Shown here: positions 23,280-35,690 of the stretch, one piece after another | Numbering within the stretch: the stretch's first letter is position 1 | Layout: every line of letters begins with the position of its first letter | Assembly (NCBI GenBank): GCA_031001845.1 | Contig: JARNGD010000085.1 | Span: forward strand, 1 to 64,000 | Length of the DNA stretch: 64,000 bases | Direction: 5' to 3' | Source of the DNA: Achaetomiella virescens | Taxonomy: Eukaryota > Ascomycota > Sordariomycetes > Sordariales > Chaetomiaceae | Notes under the pieces: generated by a model | Databases searched by the model: none | Seen by the model: the letters and a program-made list of their open reading frames with translations, nothing else | What the model was told of the DNA's origin: nothing | Made by a program: the position numbers and the translations under genes

Positions 23280-24712
23280 AACTTACCACCCCTGGCCACA
23301 ATGACTGGAGCTAGTGCCGCAGAAGCCTGCGCTTGAACAACAGGTGCCAAAGCTTGAACCGGTGCAGGTCTTGCCGTTCTTCGTCCCGCATACTCCGTCG
23401 GTGAGATATTACCGGCGCCGCTGTCGCAAGTCCCAAAACCGCTTTGACAACCCGCACCGCAGTGATTGCTGGTCTTACCGCAGAAGCCGTTGGCTGAGCA
23501 GCAATCTCCAAAGGTCGAACCCTTGCATGTCTTGCCATTCTTGCTGCAGTTGCCATCAGTCGAGATAGTGCCAGAACCGTTGTTGCAAGTCCCAAAGCCG
23601 CTCTGGCAGCCGGCACCGCAGTGGTCACTTGTCGTTCCACAAAATCCATTCGCCGAGCAGCAGTCTCCAAAAACGGACGCTTTGCAGGTCTTCCCGTTCT
23701 TGCCGCAGCTTCCATCCGTAGAAATGTTTCCAGCACCACTGCTGCAGGTGCCAAAGTTGGCCTGGCAGCCGGCACCGCAGTGGTCACTGGTCGTTCCACA
23801 AAAGCCGGCCGAAGAACAGCAGTCCCCAAACGCAGAGCCCTTACACGTTTTGCTGTTCTTGCCACATGCCCCGTCGGTCGAAACGTTTCCCGTCGCCTTC
23901 ACAAGTGCCAAACGCACTTTGGCAACCCGCCTTACAGTGCTCAGTGGAGTTCCCACAGAAGCCACTCGCCGAACAGCAATCCCCGAACGCGGACCCCTTG
24001 CACACCTTGCCGTTCTTCGCACCGCAGGTCCCGTCAGTCGTGACGTTGCTGGCACCAGAGCAGTCCCCAAAACCCTGCCTGGCACCCGGCACCGCAATGC
24101 TCTGAGGTGGCTCCGCAATAACCATGGCAGAGCAGCAGTTACCAAACCCGGAAACCAGGGCAGATCTTCCCGGAACTGTCCGGGCCGCAGCGGCCGTCAG
24201 AAGTGATATTGCCCGTGTCGACGCAAGTCCCGAATAGGGGTTGGCAACCGGAGCCACAGTGCGCGGGAGTAGAACCGCACCACCCGCCGGCGGAGCAGCA
24301 ATCGCCGTAGGCGGTGCCGGTGCAGTTGAGCTGGGAGGTGCCGCCGCAGGTTCCGTCAGGGGAGGGGTCTCCGGGACCAGGGACGGGAGCGGGCGGGGCA
24401 TCGCAGTTGCCGAAGGCCGGTTGGCTTACGAGACGTTCAAGTCAATCTTTGAGGACAAGGTATGAAAGAGAAGAGTGAGGTTACGTAGAGTGACTTACCA
24501 TCCCCGCCGCAAAAGGCCTTTGACCGCCCGCAGAGTCCATCCTTGGAGCAGGCAGGCGCCCCATGTCGGCGTGCACACCCAGCCTGTTGCGCCGCCGCAA
24601 GTGCCGTCTTCGGTGACGACGCCCGTCTGCCAGGGCGGCATGGCGTCGCCCGTGGGGTCTGGGCGATGACACCCGAGAGGAATAGGACAAGGGCTGCCTG
24701 TGTCGTGTACAT
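23265..24712 (-). CDS. Secreted protein with eight tandem CBM18 (hevein-type) chitin-binding domains
   Basis: Starts MYTTQAALVLFLSGVIAQ at 24712, a signal peptide, so it should be secreted and bind chitin. Eight hevein-type modules follow, each about 53 residues, with the pattern DG-x-CG...C-x6-DCCSxxGFCG-x5-HCGxGCQ-xxFGTC. Modules start near TEDGTCGG, SPDGTCGG, TSDGRCGP, TTDGTCGA, STDGACGK, STDGSCGK, STDGNCSK and SDGVCGTK-like (last one frame-broken). One intron follows the first module (about 24488-24440). Frame breaks of one base at about 24555, 24150, 23890 and 23420. The last module ends HCGQG followed by GTAAGT, so one more exon is likely but not found. Divergent neighbour of the GH18 chitinase, with an 830-bp shared promoter region. 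It could shield or sequester chitin like LysM/CBM18 effectors, or target the chitinase (inference). Confidence 0.84.
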
Positions 24713-25542
24713 GATGAGGACTCTTTGAACTACAAGTCTAGGTTGCTTTGGTCAGGCCAGCGTGGGATGCAAAGCTCTGTCTTCACCACAGCTCCTCCGA
24801 GTCCCATGGCCTCGCTTATATAGTAAGATTATCCCGCGAGAACTTGGCGTACTGATCATGACCCTCAGCTTACGGCTCGCCCAGGCTCCCACGCCACGGT
24901 ACACGCTTGGAATCCGCGTTTTCCCGTCAGAATAAGACTTCAGTGAAAAAGGGAAGCCTAGTAACATCGTTAGTGACATCGTGCCGTCGGCCGTGGAGCA
25001 TGCCTCGGACTCGGAAGGGCCACCTCGGACTTCGGCAAGGTTCTCATTCCTTTCTCGCCATGACGATCCTGTTCAGGAAACTGTTGGAGGCTTAGCCCGC
25101 CGGGCCCGGTGGTGGCTGACAATAGGTTGGAAGGAATCGACTAATTTCCCCCTCCTATCGGTGGTCCTTTGGAGTTCGCGAAACTACGAGCAGAGTTCCT
25201 CTCATCCTCTTATCAAAGCTAGTGGTCGGTTTCCGGGATTCTGATTGCTCGCCTCAACCCGGTTCCCTGCCCAAATTCCCTCCGCATGAGTCTTCCGATG
25301 TAGTATTGCGTGGGCTCTGCGCAACGCCAAGGGCATAATGCTATGATCATGGTGTGCTGAAAACGGGCTGCGTACCTTGGACCTCGGACTTGGACATAAA
25401 GCCTCCACTCATCAACAAGCCGGGTATTCCGAAGTCTAAGATCAACGATAAAGACGTAGACACCGGGCCTTGGTACATATATATGAGGCGTGCCACTGCT
25501 CATGTCCGGTTCAGGGTCAAGGTTCCAAGCAATAAGACCACT
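24713..25542. promoter_or_regulatory. Shared divergent promoter region of CBM18 and chitinase genes
   Basis: 830 bp between divergent starts at 24712 and 25543. The left side has a TATA element (24816-24823). The right side has an alternating ATATATAT tract at about 25476-25484, about 60 bp before the chitinase ATG. No coding signal. Confidence 0.5.
24816..24823 (-). promoter_or_regulatory. TATA box of the CBM18 gene
   Basis: On the minus strand this reads CTATATAAGCG, about 105 bp before the ATG at 24712. It is the best TATA-like element in the shared promoter region. Confidence 0.5.
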
Positions 25543-28500
25543 ATGGCTCAACTTCGCTTAAGGGGTCCCGCCCTAACACTTTGGGCTTGCCTCGCTACGT
25601 GTAGTCTTCTCCTCCTTCTTTATACTTCACCTGTTCTTTATACCCGTCACACTCCTTCTCTCCACCACCGACGTAACAATGCCAGAGGGCTCGTTCCGTC
25701 GAAAAGGGGCATCCCAGACACGTCCCGTGGTCCCGGTCCAGCTCACCAAAACCCAGCCAAAGCACCACCAGAGCCCTTGCCGGAACTCGTGTCAGGATGG
25801 TCGGCAGAACGTCTCACCTCGTCCTTTCTGGCGGCTAGAAGCGTACACCACACTCTCGGGAAGCGCGATGCGCTTCGGTGTGACGACGGGCCTTGCATCG
25901 ATGGCAGCTGCTGCAGCAAGAACAAGATTTGTGGCTTTGGTCCCGACTACTGCGGTGCTGGTTGTATTTCTCAGTGTAACGCCACCGCCATGTGTGGCGA
26001 ATACAGCGAGAATGCCGAGATGCCCTGTGGCATGAAACTGTGCTGCTCAGCCATGGGCTGGTGCGGTGTGAGTTGAGCTTCTTCTATCCAAGCGTACCCC
26101 CCAGAAGCTAACATCAAAGTAGACCACAGCCGACTACTGCCACAATGCTGATCCTGTGCGCGGCACCTTGCCGTGTCAAGCGGGTTACGGCTCTTGCTCC
26201 ATCTCAGGCTCGCCGTCTTGCCCAGCAGGCGGCAGCACCAAGGGCCGGACTGTGGGCTATTATCAGTCGTGGAACGTCCGTAACCGTGCCTGCAACAAGG
26301 TTTCGCCCAGTCAGCTCAACACCACGGGGTACACCCATCTGTTTTATTCGTTCGCGTCTATCGATCCAGTCTCGTTCAGGATCTCTCCTGCGCATTCGGA
26401 TGACCTGACCATGATGAGGGAGTTTACTGCACTATCCAAGGGCGGCAAGCTGCAAACCTGGATCGCCGTCGGAGGCTTTGACTTCAGCGACCCGGGAACG
26501 CCAACCCATACAACATGGAGCGATATGTGCTCCACCAAGGAGCGCCGCGCCGCCTTCATCAGCTCCGTCAAGGCCTACATGGACGAGTACGGCTTCCAGG
26601 GCGTCGACCTGGACTGGGAGTATCCTGGTGCCCCTGAGCGTGGCGGGCGCAAGCTGGCCGACACGCGCAACCTTATCCAGCTCGTCCGCGAGATGCGCGC
26701 CGCGTATGGCACGGCGTATGGTATCAGCCTGACCCTCGCCCCCGATTACTGGTACCTGCGCTGGTTCGACGCCAAGGCCATGGAGCCCTACGTCGACTTC
26801 TTTGGCTTCATGGCCTACGATCTCCACGGCTCGTGGGACCAGGACGTCAAAGCCCTGGGCAAGCGTGTGCGCGGCCAGGCGGATATCCGTGAGATCGCCA
26901 ACAACACGATCCCCTTGTGGTTTGACGGGCTGAACCCGGCCAAGATCAACTTCGGGCTCGCCATGTACGGCCGCGGGTATACGCTCGCCAACCCCAGCTG
27001 CAACCAGCTGCTGTGTTCCTTCAACGGCCCCAGCAAGCCGGCGCCGTGTACGAATTTCCCAGGAGTCATGTCGCTGCTCGAGATCCAGCAGTTGATCAAG
27101 CGGCGCGGGCTAACGCCTCATATCTGCCGGACTCAATGATGAAGCAGATTACCTGGGATGACCAATGGATCGGGTACGATGACGACGAGACGTTTGCCGC
27201 CAAGAAGGCATGGGCGGATTCCAGATGCTTCGGAGGTCCATGGTCTGGAGTATCGACTTTCAAGTTCCTGGATCCGGGGGTGGGTCTTCTCCTTCTCGTC
27301 ATATTCTTCTCTGCTAACAGGTGACTAGGTCCGAGGGAGACAAGTACGGAGAGGTCGTCTACGTCGGAACCGAGGTATATCAGCGCCCAACAGCGCAGTG
27401 TCCGGCCCCTTGCATCATGGTCTTCCCACCGAGCACACTCGAGAAACCAACGGCCATCACGTTGGTGCCTTACACAGCTACACTCGAGGTGGGCAGCACG
27501 ACGACCACCGTGGTGGCCGTTCCCACGCCGCGCACAACCACCGTCACGGTCATCAACTTCTTCAACTACTACGTCACCAGCGACCAGCAGCCCGGAGCGC
27601 CCCTCACGCTGCGCCCGAGCTTCCAGGCGCCGCCCGTGCCCGTGTTGGTCACGGGTCCGGATGGCAGGACGACGACGAGAACTGTTGTGCCTCCACCCCT
27701 AGGCGAGCCTAAAGGTCCTGGAGGGAGCACTACTGGCCAGCCAGATGAACCTGCTAACGGAGTGGCCGTTCATTCCACCGCCGACACCAACTCCAGATCC
27801 GGGCCCAGAGGAGGTAGATGAGGGCATGTTCCCCCCGGTCAGTTTCCCCGAATGGACGGACTCGCCCGACACGTCAACCACAACGACCTGGCCATTAACA
27901 GGCACCATTGAACCTGTCACGGACACCAACAAGCCGACCCCTGCAAGAGGCTCCCGAGTGTCGTGCAAGGCGTGGTTCTTCTTCGTCTGCATATCCTGGG
28001 ACGATCTCAATCTCAAAGTCGACTTTTGGGACATTGTGCTACCCCCTGGTAGAATTGGCCCGTCAGTACCACCCCGACATATTTCTCATTCGATGTTTTG
28101 AAGTAGCTAAAAAGCCTCACGGCATCTACAGAGGGCCCCCGCCTGCCTCGCTCTTCCGCCTCCCGTCCGGCTGGCGTTTCGGATGTCCGACCTGCCTGCC
28201 GCCCTGGCCACCGATGTCGTACGTCCAGCCCATGATGTCTAGTGGTCAACATGAAATGATAATCAGAGCTAACAAAGGGGCATAATCAGCGTCAACCCCC
28301 AGGGACAACTTGCCAACCTGCCTCCTAAGCCAACTCCTTGTGAGCCGACGACGGCCATGCTCACGATCGAGTCCACGTCATATGGGACGACGACGACGGA
28401 GGGGACAGTCAGGACAACTGCCTCGCGGACGTTTTCCCGCGAGTTCCCCATGCTTGGCTGCTCTGTCGAGGACTCGACGACTGCCGCTACCACCACAGCG

Positions 28501-31500
28501 TGTGACGCCCCGACACCCAGGGCTGTCGCCCCAGCCCGAGCTCCAATGGACGATGGTTCCGATGTTGACCTGGTAGAACCAGCATTTGACAACCGCCTAG
28601 CTGGACGGGCTCCAGACTGCAACGATCCAGCCCTCGTTGACGTCGTCATGTATCCTGAGAACCACTTTGGCGACTATTCGGCGCTCAAGGCTAAGCTCAG
28701 CGCCGACAGCCATCCCAATTCACCTAATGGCCGGAAACTCGAGAGCTTCAATGTGATAGAAGCTCCGGCGGTGGGCTTGACTGCCTCATCTACCTGGCCA
28801 ACGTACAAACAGACTATGTGCTAAATGAGCTGAACGGCCAGTTCGGGGTGGGTTACGTGGCCTACTTCTGTGCACTTCTAGTGCTGACAGGCTCCTTATT
28901 AGCTCAGTAAAAGTGTGACTAGGCTGGGTGTCCCAGTGCCTCCCCCTGGCTGGACATCAAGGAAGAGGGCAGCCGTGAATGAGACGGCAGATGACAATGA
29001 TGTCGATGATGGCGAGGCTACGGCCCATCAGGGCAACGTGGAGATCGTAACCTACCACAACGATACCGAGACGGCCAATCACAACAAGCTGGGAAAGAGA
29101 TTTGCGAGCAGCATGAAGGCATGGGCTCCGTCACAGCTTAGCGTCCCCCCAAGGAGAAGCTGGCTCAACCCAGCCAACGGGTACATTGACAGGAACACAG
29201 AGACCTGGCGATATCTGCGCCACGAATCCGAATGTGAAGGCCAATACGTAAGTTTGGGACAGTCTCTCTTTCTTCAGACATGATGGTCACTGACCTGCGC
29301 ACTTCTTATTCAGGTTTACATCACGGAGGACGACGTCGACGTCAATCACCCGGTGAGCAAGATCTCCATGGTCCGCCCCTCTCACCAACGGTTGAATCCA
29401 GACTAACCACTCAGAGGGGGTCCCACAGTTTTTGGCTGGCATAACCATCGAAAGGCTGGATCATCAAGTTTACGGAAACTGGCGCCCGTTCGCCGAAAAA
29501 AACATAATCCACGGAACTAGAGTGGCATCCATGGTTGCCGGCAGCCAAAATGGCGTCTGCCCGCAGGGCAAAGTCCGCCTCGTTCGGGTACGTTCTGCCG
29601 CATAAGTGCCTGCTTGTTTCTGCCTGCTGACGGAGGGGACTCGTCACATCCACAGACCGTAAACACCGGAACGAACCTCAGATGGCTTGATCAGAACAGC
29701 CGGAGACCAACCGTGCCCGGGGCACAATTCGTGAGGTTGGAATCGCTGGTCCTTGCCCTGCAGGACATCTATGACAAGATCCGCGGACCCGCCGCCGTCG
29801 TAGTCATGTCCTGGGGCCTTGAAATAACCAATGACGCATTCAGAGATTGCTTGCGTAAGAAAACCACAATCTCCCATATAGTCGCAGGTGCCGCGCTGAC
29901 ACGCAGTGGGAGGCCAGTCCTCGTCCTCCAAGCGCTCGACAGGCTGGGGACGGTGCTTGTCGCCGCTTCCGGAAATTGGGACAACGACGACATCAACGTG
30001 GAACACCCAATACACCGCTACCCGGCGTTGTGGGCCGACGATCCGTCCGGGCTTCCGAACCTCATCGTCGTCGGTGCATCCGACATCCGTAGCCGGGTCA
30101 GCTTGATCAGCGAGGGAGGCAGTCAGTTGACTGTGTACGCCCCCGGCCATGGTGTCGAGACCGCTAAGCAGGGCGGTGGCATGGAGTCGGCAACCGGGAC
30201 GTCGTACGGTACGTAACTTAGCTATTGCTTCGCCTGCCCCTCCCCCACCCTCACATCATTCCCACAGTCCAAGCTAACGGCATGCTCTTTCTCTCGCGCG
30301 ACAGCTGCGCCCCTGGTAGCGGGCCTTGTGGCCTACTTCCGTGCCCTGCCAAACCTTCGAGCCGAGCTCGAGACGCCAAGCACCGTCAAGAAGCTTGTTC
30401 AAAAGATGGGCCGGACTGTCCAGATGGGAATGGAGGCGCAATCGCCGGAGCCATCCGTAGACAGCAGGGGCAACAGGTACGGACGAGTGGTGGCCCCCGT
30501 ATGGAACGGCCAGCTCACTGACAGCGTGTCGTGCCTTGTCCAAATGAATGCGCCAGGCTGCCCTGTCATCAACCTCAACGACAACACGCCCATCGGCGAC
30601 ATATGTGCCAACAATCCCATCACCAGAAAGCGAGGGATATCTGACAATGACGACGACCAGGCCCAGCAGGCAAACCAGACCCTCGCCATCCGGCAAGAAG
30701 GAGGCAACTGCCCGCTGGATCCAGGCCTGGGCGGAGGCAACGGCGGAGGCCAAGGACCGACCCGGACCATCACCTACGCCAGTGGCACACCCTCCCCCAC
30801 ATGCACCGCCAACTGCGGCACCCTCTGCACAGGCTACTGGTGCCGTCCGGCCTCGGACAGGCCAAGCCAGCCGCCTCACTTCACCGACCCGACCAACCTG
30901 CCGCCTGACCCAACCGAACTCCCAACCCTCCCACCCGACGACAACAACACGCTCCCGACCAACTGTATCTCGTCCACCATCGTCTCGGTCTGCAATGGCG
31001 CCGGCGTAGGCAAAGCCTGCCAGACCTCGACGCGCTGCCTCGCGACGACGAGCGACGCAGGCCCGTTCCCGACCCTGCCGCCCAATGACCCGCCAATCCC
31101 GACCAACTGCGTCTCGACCAGCTCGTGGACCGAGTGTGCGCAGGGACCGGGCGGCGGAAGGACGGCGTGCGTGACACACTCGTCTTGTGTGGCAACCAAG
31201 ACGCCTGATGATGATGGTGGCGGTGGGGGGCCAACGGGCACGGTGCCCTCTGGCTTTCCGCAGCCGACGGCGATACCGAACGTCTCGGAACCGTGGTGCA
31301 TGCGGCAGAACTGCCGGCTGTATCCGAATTTGATAGGGGTGTGTGATGAAGAAGCGTGGAGGTTTTTGCAGAACGAGGATGGGTTGTTTGGGACCGGGTG
31401 AGTTTTTCCATATCCCTCGATGTGACTTCGGTTGTCATGCTAATACTGATTGTCTTTTTTTTTTTTTGTGTCAGAGACGGACAGACATCTTCGTTGTGCC

Positions 31501-31745
31501 TCACTGCCATGAACAGTGCCGGCGAGTTGGTCGGATGCATTATCAAGCTGCAGGAGCCCGAGTCCGCCTCGGGCTCCGAGTGCGTCTGGACCGGGCGCGA
31601 GGCGGCCACATGGTACAGCAACTTCCGGGCCAAATGCGGCGGCCTTTGCGGGTGGGTTGAGAACTCGGTCAGCGGGTGCTACATGTCTGTGGACTTTACG
31701 GATTCGTGCGAGAAGTTAGCGGTGGCTGAACGAGGGGTTGTATAG
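25543..31745 (+). CDS. Large secreted GH18 chitinase (subgroup-C type) fused to a subtilisin-like S8 domain
   Basis: N-terminal hydrophobic signal/anchor (ALTLWACLATCSLLLLLY), hevein-type Cys modules (CCSKNKICGFGPDYCGAGC, CCSAMGWCG), then GH18 from RTVGYYQSWNVR (about 26248). Catalytic motif GVDLDWEYPG (about 26599) keeps the acid Glu; the motif's first Asp is Gln. MAYDLHGSWD and FGLAMYGRGYTL follow. Next come Thr-rich linkers, WFFFVCISWDDLNLKVDFWD (about 27972), and an I9-like stretch (VVMYPENHFGDYSALKAKL, 28645). The S8 domain has VYITEDDVDVNHPEF (29315-), HGTRVASMVAG (29512), AASGNWDN (29964) and GTSYAAPLVAG across the intron 30209-30304. A Cys-rich tail repeats twice and the protein ends at 31745. 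Introns: about 26067-26123, 27280-27328, 28848-28902, 29248-29313, 30209-30304, 31399-31474. Frame breaks near 27105, 27730 and 28770 are probably errors. Open frame and phase link chitinase to S8; a hidden gene boundary cannot be excluded. Confidence 0.8.
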
Positions 31746-31763
31746 AGGGGCCACTTCGGGGCT

Positions 31764-32190
31764 CATGAAAAAGATAGAATGGATCGAAGGAATCTGGTAG
31801 GAAATACGAGGTAGGGTGATTTGCTAGCCGGACAAGACAGCTGGGGTGATTCTGAAAGTATCTGAGGTGGGCAAAATGACGGAACGGCGGATGGTAGTCG
31901 GGTATACTTAGGTAACATTGGTGTGTTCCCCAAAATGCAGGGTGATGACGGCAATATACTGGATTAAAACTAAGGTAGGTGGTCTCGAGGCGGTCTGAAT
32001 ATTTTAAAATATGGCAAGCAGCATGTCACGAACCAACCATAAGGGCGGCTAAGTGACTGCTCATGGGCAAGCCAGGACTAATCAGAATATGCATAGACGC
32101 ATGACCTGCGGGCGGGTTGCGGCCCAAGGCGCACAGGGTCGCTCAGGGACGATGGCAACCAAGAGCGCCCGTAAGAATCTGGCATGTAAG
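31764..32190 (+). repeat. Dispersed repeat, copy 1
   Basis: About 430 bp beginning at CATGAAAAAGATAGAAT, only 20 bp after the chitinase stop. It aligns along its length with 38660-39103 in the same orientation. Shared anchors include TGACGGAACGGCGGATGG and GGCGCACAGGGTCG. Differences are mostly transitions. Confidence 0.85.
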
Positions 32191-33039
32191 TCAGACCCCC
32201 CCATTTGGCAGCCCATCCCATTTGGAACGCTTGGTAAAATTTGGCCCCTGACACCACCTTTTCAAACCCATATATTGCAGTCTATTCGACCCACCACAAT
32301 ACAGGAATTCTCTTATTCTGGGCTTTCTGACCGCTATCTTCAGGTAAATTGTCCGCTATGCGTCTTACTTCAATCTTGGCCCGGTGTATCTGTTCGATTG
32401 AAGCGAACTGGGGGTTGGGATCAGGGACTACCTCTTCCTTTGCGACGGCCGGGCTGCTTCCAACTGGGCCTTCAGAGCTTCAGTTTTTCCGTTGTAGCCA
32501 GCCAGTCGAAGTCCTTTCCATCGAGGGCCCTTCTCAATCTTCTTGAATAAAAGCCGGCGTGTAGAGAGATCCTGTTTGCGGATAGCAAGTTCGGTCAGTT
32601 GACCACGTAAGTCTGACTTCGTCCATATATTGAAAAGAGGGCCTCGTTGGCCACAATAGTTAGCTGGCTAGTTTGGCCTAAATGCTGGGGCATATAGTGG
32701 CTACAGTTTGACTATCAATGCCGAACCCCTGATTTGCAATTCAACTCTCCTTGGCTTGGCAAAGCCTCCGCGACTCTAAGGAACACCTTTTTGTCTTGCA
32801 GACCTTGTCGTATAAACTCGACCAGGCCTGTTGAGTACATTGCAGGATTCTTGAGATTTTGGGGCCAAATTATTCGCAATACACGACACATGAGCCAGCG
32901 CCTTTCTGAGACTAGTGGTCTGCATGTGAAATACGGCTCCGTACAGCAGGCATCCAATGCTTGTCCGGAGACAGCAACGTTAAATAGAAACCGTCGCCAA
33001 GGGCTTCTGCGGTCATTGCCAGCAGTCAGGACCAATCAG
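32191..33039. other. Non-coding or decayed stretch
   Basis: No recognisable gene. On the minus strand at about 32610-32430 a short basic, alpha-helical-looking frame (QLTELAIRKQDLSTRR...) reads about 57 codons to a stop. It is too short and isolated to call. Confidence 0.4.
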
Positions 33040-34180
33040 GGAGGACCGGAGATCCTGGGGAAAGGAACCAGCGTAAGCTGCTCGCCGCTGCTCACACGGT
33101 CGACCTTGACGAGACATCCCAGTATTTCCCGCTCGAAACGACCCTGGCTAGTGTACTGGAGACATTTCAGCATTTGCTTGGCCATGTCTTTGTTAAGATG
33201 TCGCCAGACAGTGGTTCAACTAGCAACGACAGGGTCCCGGACCTTCAAGTTCCCGTCTGACACAATGATGTCTTGAGATTCAGTGTCTGGGACTCGGAGC
33301 CTGAGAGCGACGAGTTTCTCGGATATCTGTACATAGATCTCTTTCCTCGGGACTTCAAGCGGATCGCACTTTACCTCATCCGGTATACCACCGGCAGCGT
33401 TTCTATTTCTGGCCCAGACATCAGTCGGGCATTCGTCAAACTTGGTCACCGCAACTAACAAGGACACCATCTAGGGAGTTACCCACCCCGACGGCTCGCG
33501 GAATTACCCCTGTTCGGTTTTGGTCTGTAACTTCTCCAGGCCCAGAAATGGAAATTTCTACCTCCTACAGCACTAAGTTGTCCTTTTCCTGTTCCATGAA
33601 CTCGGCCATTCCATCCATGGTCTCATATAGAAAACCACATATGCACGCTTTCACGGGAGTGCAGACCAGCCGTGGACTTTGGCAAAGCTCCCAGTTAGAG
33701 GGTCGTGAGACGATGCTGGAGATGAATATTTCGGAGACATGCAACCGCTTGAAACACGCCATCTTGCCCCTGGACACACCCTGGGCTTCGGGGGAAGGAG
33801 ACGAATGGGGTTACCCATACACCTGGCTTACGAACCTTATTGGGGGCTACGATGGTCATATGCTGTGAGTCGGACGTTATGTTGCTTTTGCCCAAACACT
33901 TTTACAGCGAGTTGCAGGCTTGACAACTGATGTAACTCCACTTGATCGGCAGGTCCAACGTTTTCTCCTCCGACGTCTTCGACACCTTCTTCAAGGCAGA
34001 TTCGAGAACGCAGCAGAGGGCCGCAGATACAGGCGCCAGCTCCTTGAGAAGGGCGGTAGCCGGCTGGAGATGGAGACACTGGTGGCATAATTAGGTCGTA
34101 ACCCAGTCCGAAGGATCTTTACAGAGAGCTTGGGCTCTGGTGACGGACCGGGAGGAGACAAATTCAGGTAGCGTCATGGC
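33040..34180 (+). pseudogene. C-terminal half of an M3A metallopeptidase (thimet oligopeptidase/MepB-like), broken
   Basis: Blocks in order: LLAAAHTVDLDETSQYFPLE (about 33075), LASVLETFQHLLGHVFVKM, VLRFSVWDSEPESDEFLGYL (about 33270), the zinc site HELGHSIHG (HELGH at 33595-33609), TYARFHGSADQPWT, VFSSDVFDTFFKAD (about 33960) after an intron, and GRRYRRQLLEKGGSRLEMET. Stops interrupt it: TGA at 33258 where Trp is expected before HND, TAG at 33628, and TAA at about 34088. The usual substrate-binding region after HExxH is also scrambled. The N-terminal and middle parts are absent here; a complementary middle part lies at 38050-38590 on the other strand. Family members are cytosolic oligopeptidases. 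Confidence 0.72.
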
Positions 34181-35690
34181 CGTAAAGTCTTACAGAACCG
34201 AGTCGTAAATACAAGACTTTTCTTTCTTTGTTTTATTTTATTCTAATATTTCCTACCGTTATTTTTTTTATATATATTTAGGTTTTTTTTCCCCGCTGGG
34301 TTCCTGTTCTCCTTGCCATAGAGCAGCAGGCCGACCCCGTAACCCCAGTGCTTGCTACTCGGCAGACTACAAACGAAAAGTGTGAACAGAATCTGTTATT
34401 CCAATCAGAGACCTAGCCACTGCCTCGCCAGACTTTAGTCCGATCTGCAAGGAGAGTCCCCCGTAAGGAGGTATAATAAGGGAAAGACGGAGGAGTGAAA
34501 TTTTGACGCACTCGAGTTTGCTAACAAATCAATCTTCCCCTTCCGAAATGTCTTGCGTTATGGTTACATCTCTTGTTTTACGATTCGTGTCGACCGCAAA
34601 TGGAGGCGAAATGCCAGGACGTCCTCATCAAAGGCCACCACCTCGGTAGCCTCTGCCCATGCTTCCTCGATCGGCCCACTGGCTCCCAACACATGGCCCC
34701 AGTGTTGGGCGAGAGACGCCACGTGAGCCTTCTTCACATGGGTATTCGTGGGCAAAAAGAAAATAGCTAAAGGAGGCTGTTTGCAGCCGCCAACTTTCTG
34801 AGGCTAACGCGTCAGAATAATCACAACACCACCCACCACCATATTCGGTCAGCACCTGACCGCAAGCTAGCATACTAGCCGACTAATTCATGATTTCACC
34901 GCGCCAGCGTTCGTTTTCGGGTATTGCGAACCTCTCACCTGGGGTCGTTTCAATAAACGGAGCTGGCGGCCAACAGCGCGTGTTGGTCCCCAAGCGCGGC
35001 ACAGCTAAGGCCTGGGAATGGAAATGTTGGCTTGATACCCGGCCTTGCAAGGAGGTGCGCCTTGACCAAATTACCTAGCCAGGTGTTATTCCCCCATGGA
35101 TATCACCTTGCGCTGAAACCGTCAAGGCGTAGCCATCGGAAGCACCGAGGGCGTGGAAATGAGGCCCCGGACGTCGCAACCACATACCCTTGGCCCCACT
35201 ATATGGTGGTTAGAATATGGCCGGTTTTGGTCGCCTCCGACCCATATCACACTTGATTTCGAGATGGAGACCTCCAAGGCTGTTTCTCAGCGTTGCCTAT
35301 ATGTTTGGCCTCCAGCTACATATCCCGGTCGGTTAGGACTTATTTTTAGACTCGTCTCGACCCGAGAAACCAGCCAAATTCCTGTCAACACTTGGGATAT
35401 ATAGAGGCGTATCTAGAGGGTCTCTCTGTCCAGCGCTCTTCGTCATCATCGTTATCACTTCGCAATTCACCGCATCTTGGCAACTCGGCAACCTCTCAAC
35501 AAGCTGGACTTGTTGTCTTATTGTATTTCCCTCCTCAATCTAACGATAGCCTACTCAGCACACGCAGCTGATCAGTCGTCATATCTCGCCCGAAATCCCT
35601 GCCGTTCAAGCTCGTTCGAGTACCGCTCGCCGCCCTCGTCAGCGATAACTTTCATCCTCTCACGACCACTCTTGCTCCGACATTTTCACC
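34181..35690. other. Intergenic, no gene recognised
   Basis: 1.5 kb. A T/A-rich stretch lies at 34215-34295. A TATATA-type element (GGATATATAG, about 35395-35404) lies some 290 bp before the ATG at 35691. No protein motif seen. Confidence 0.5.
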
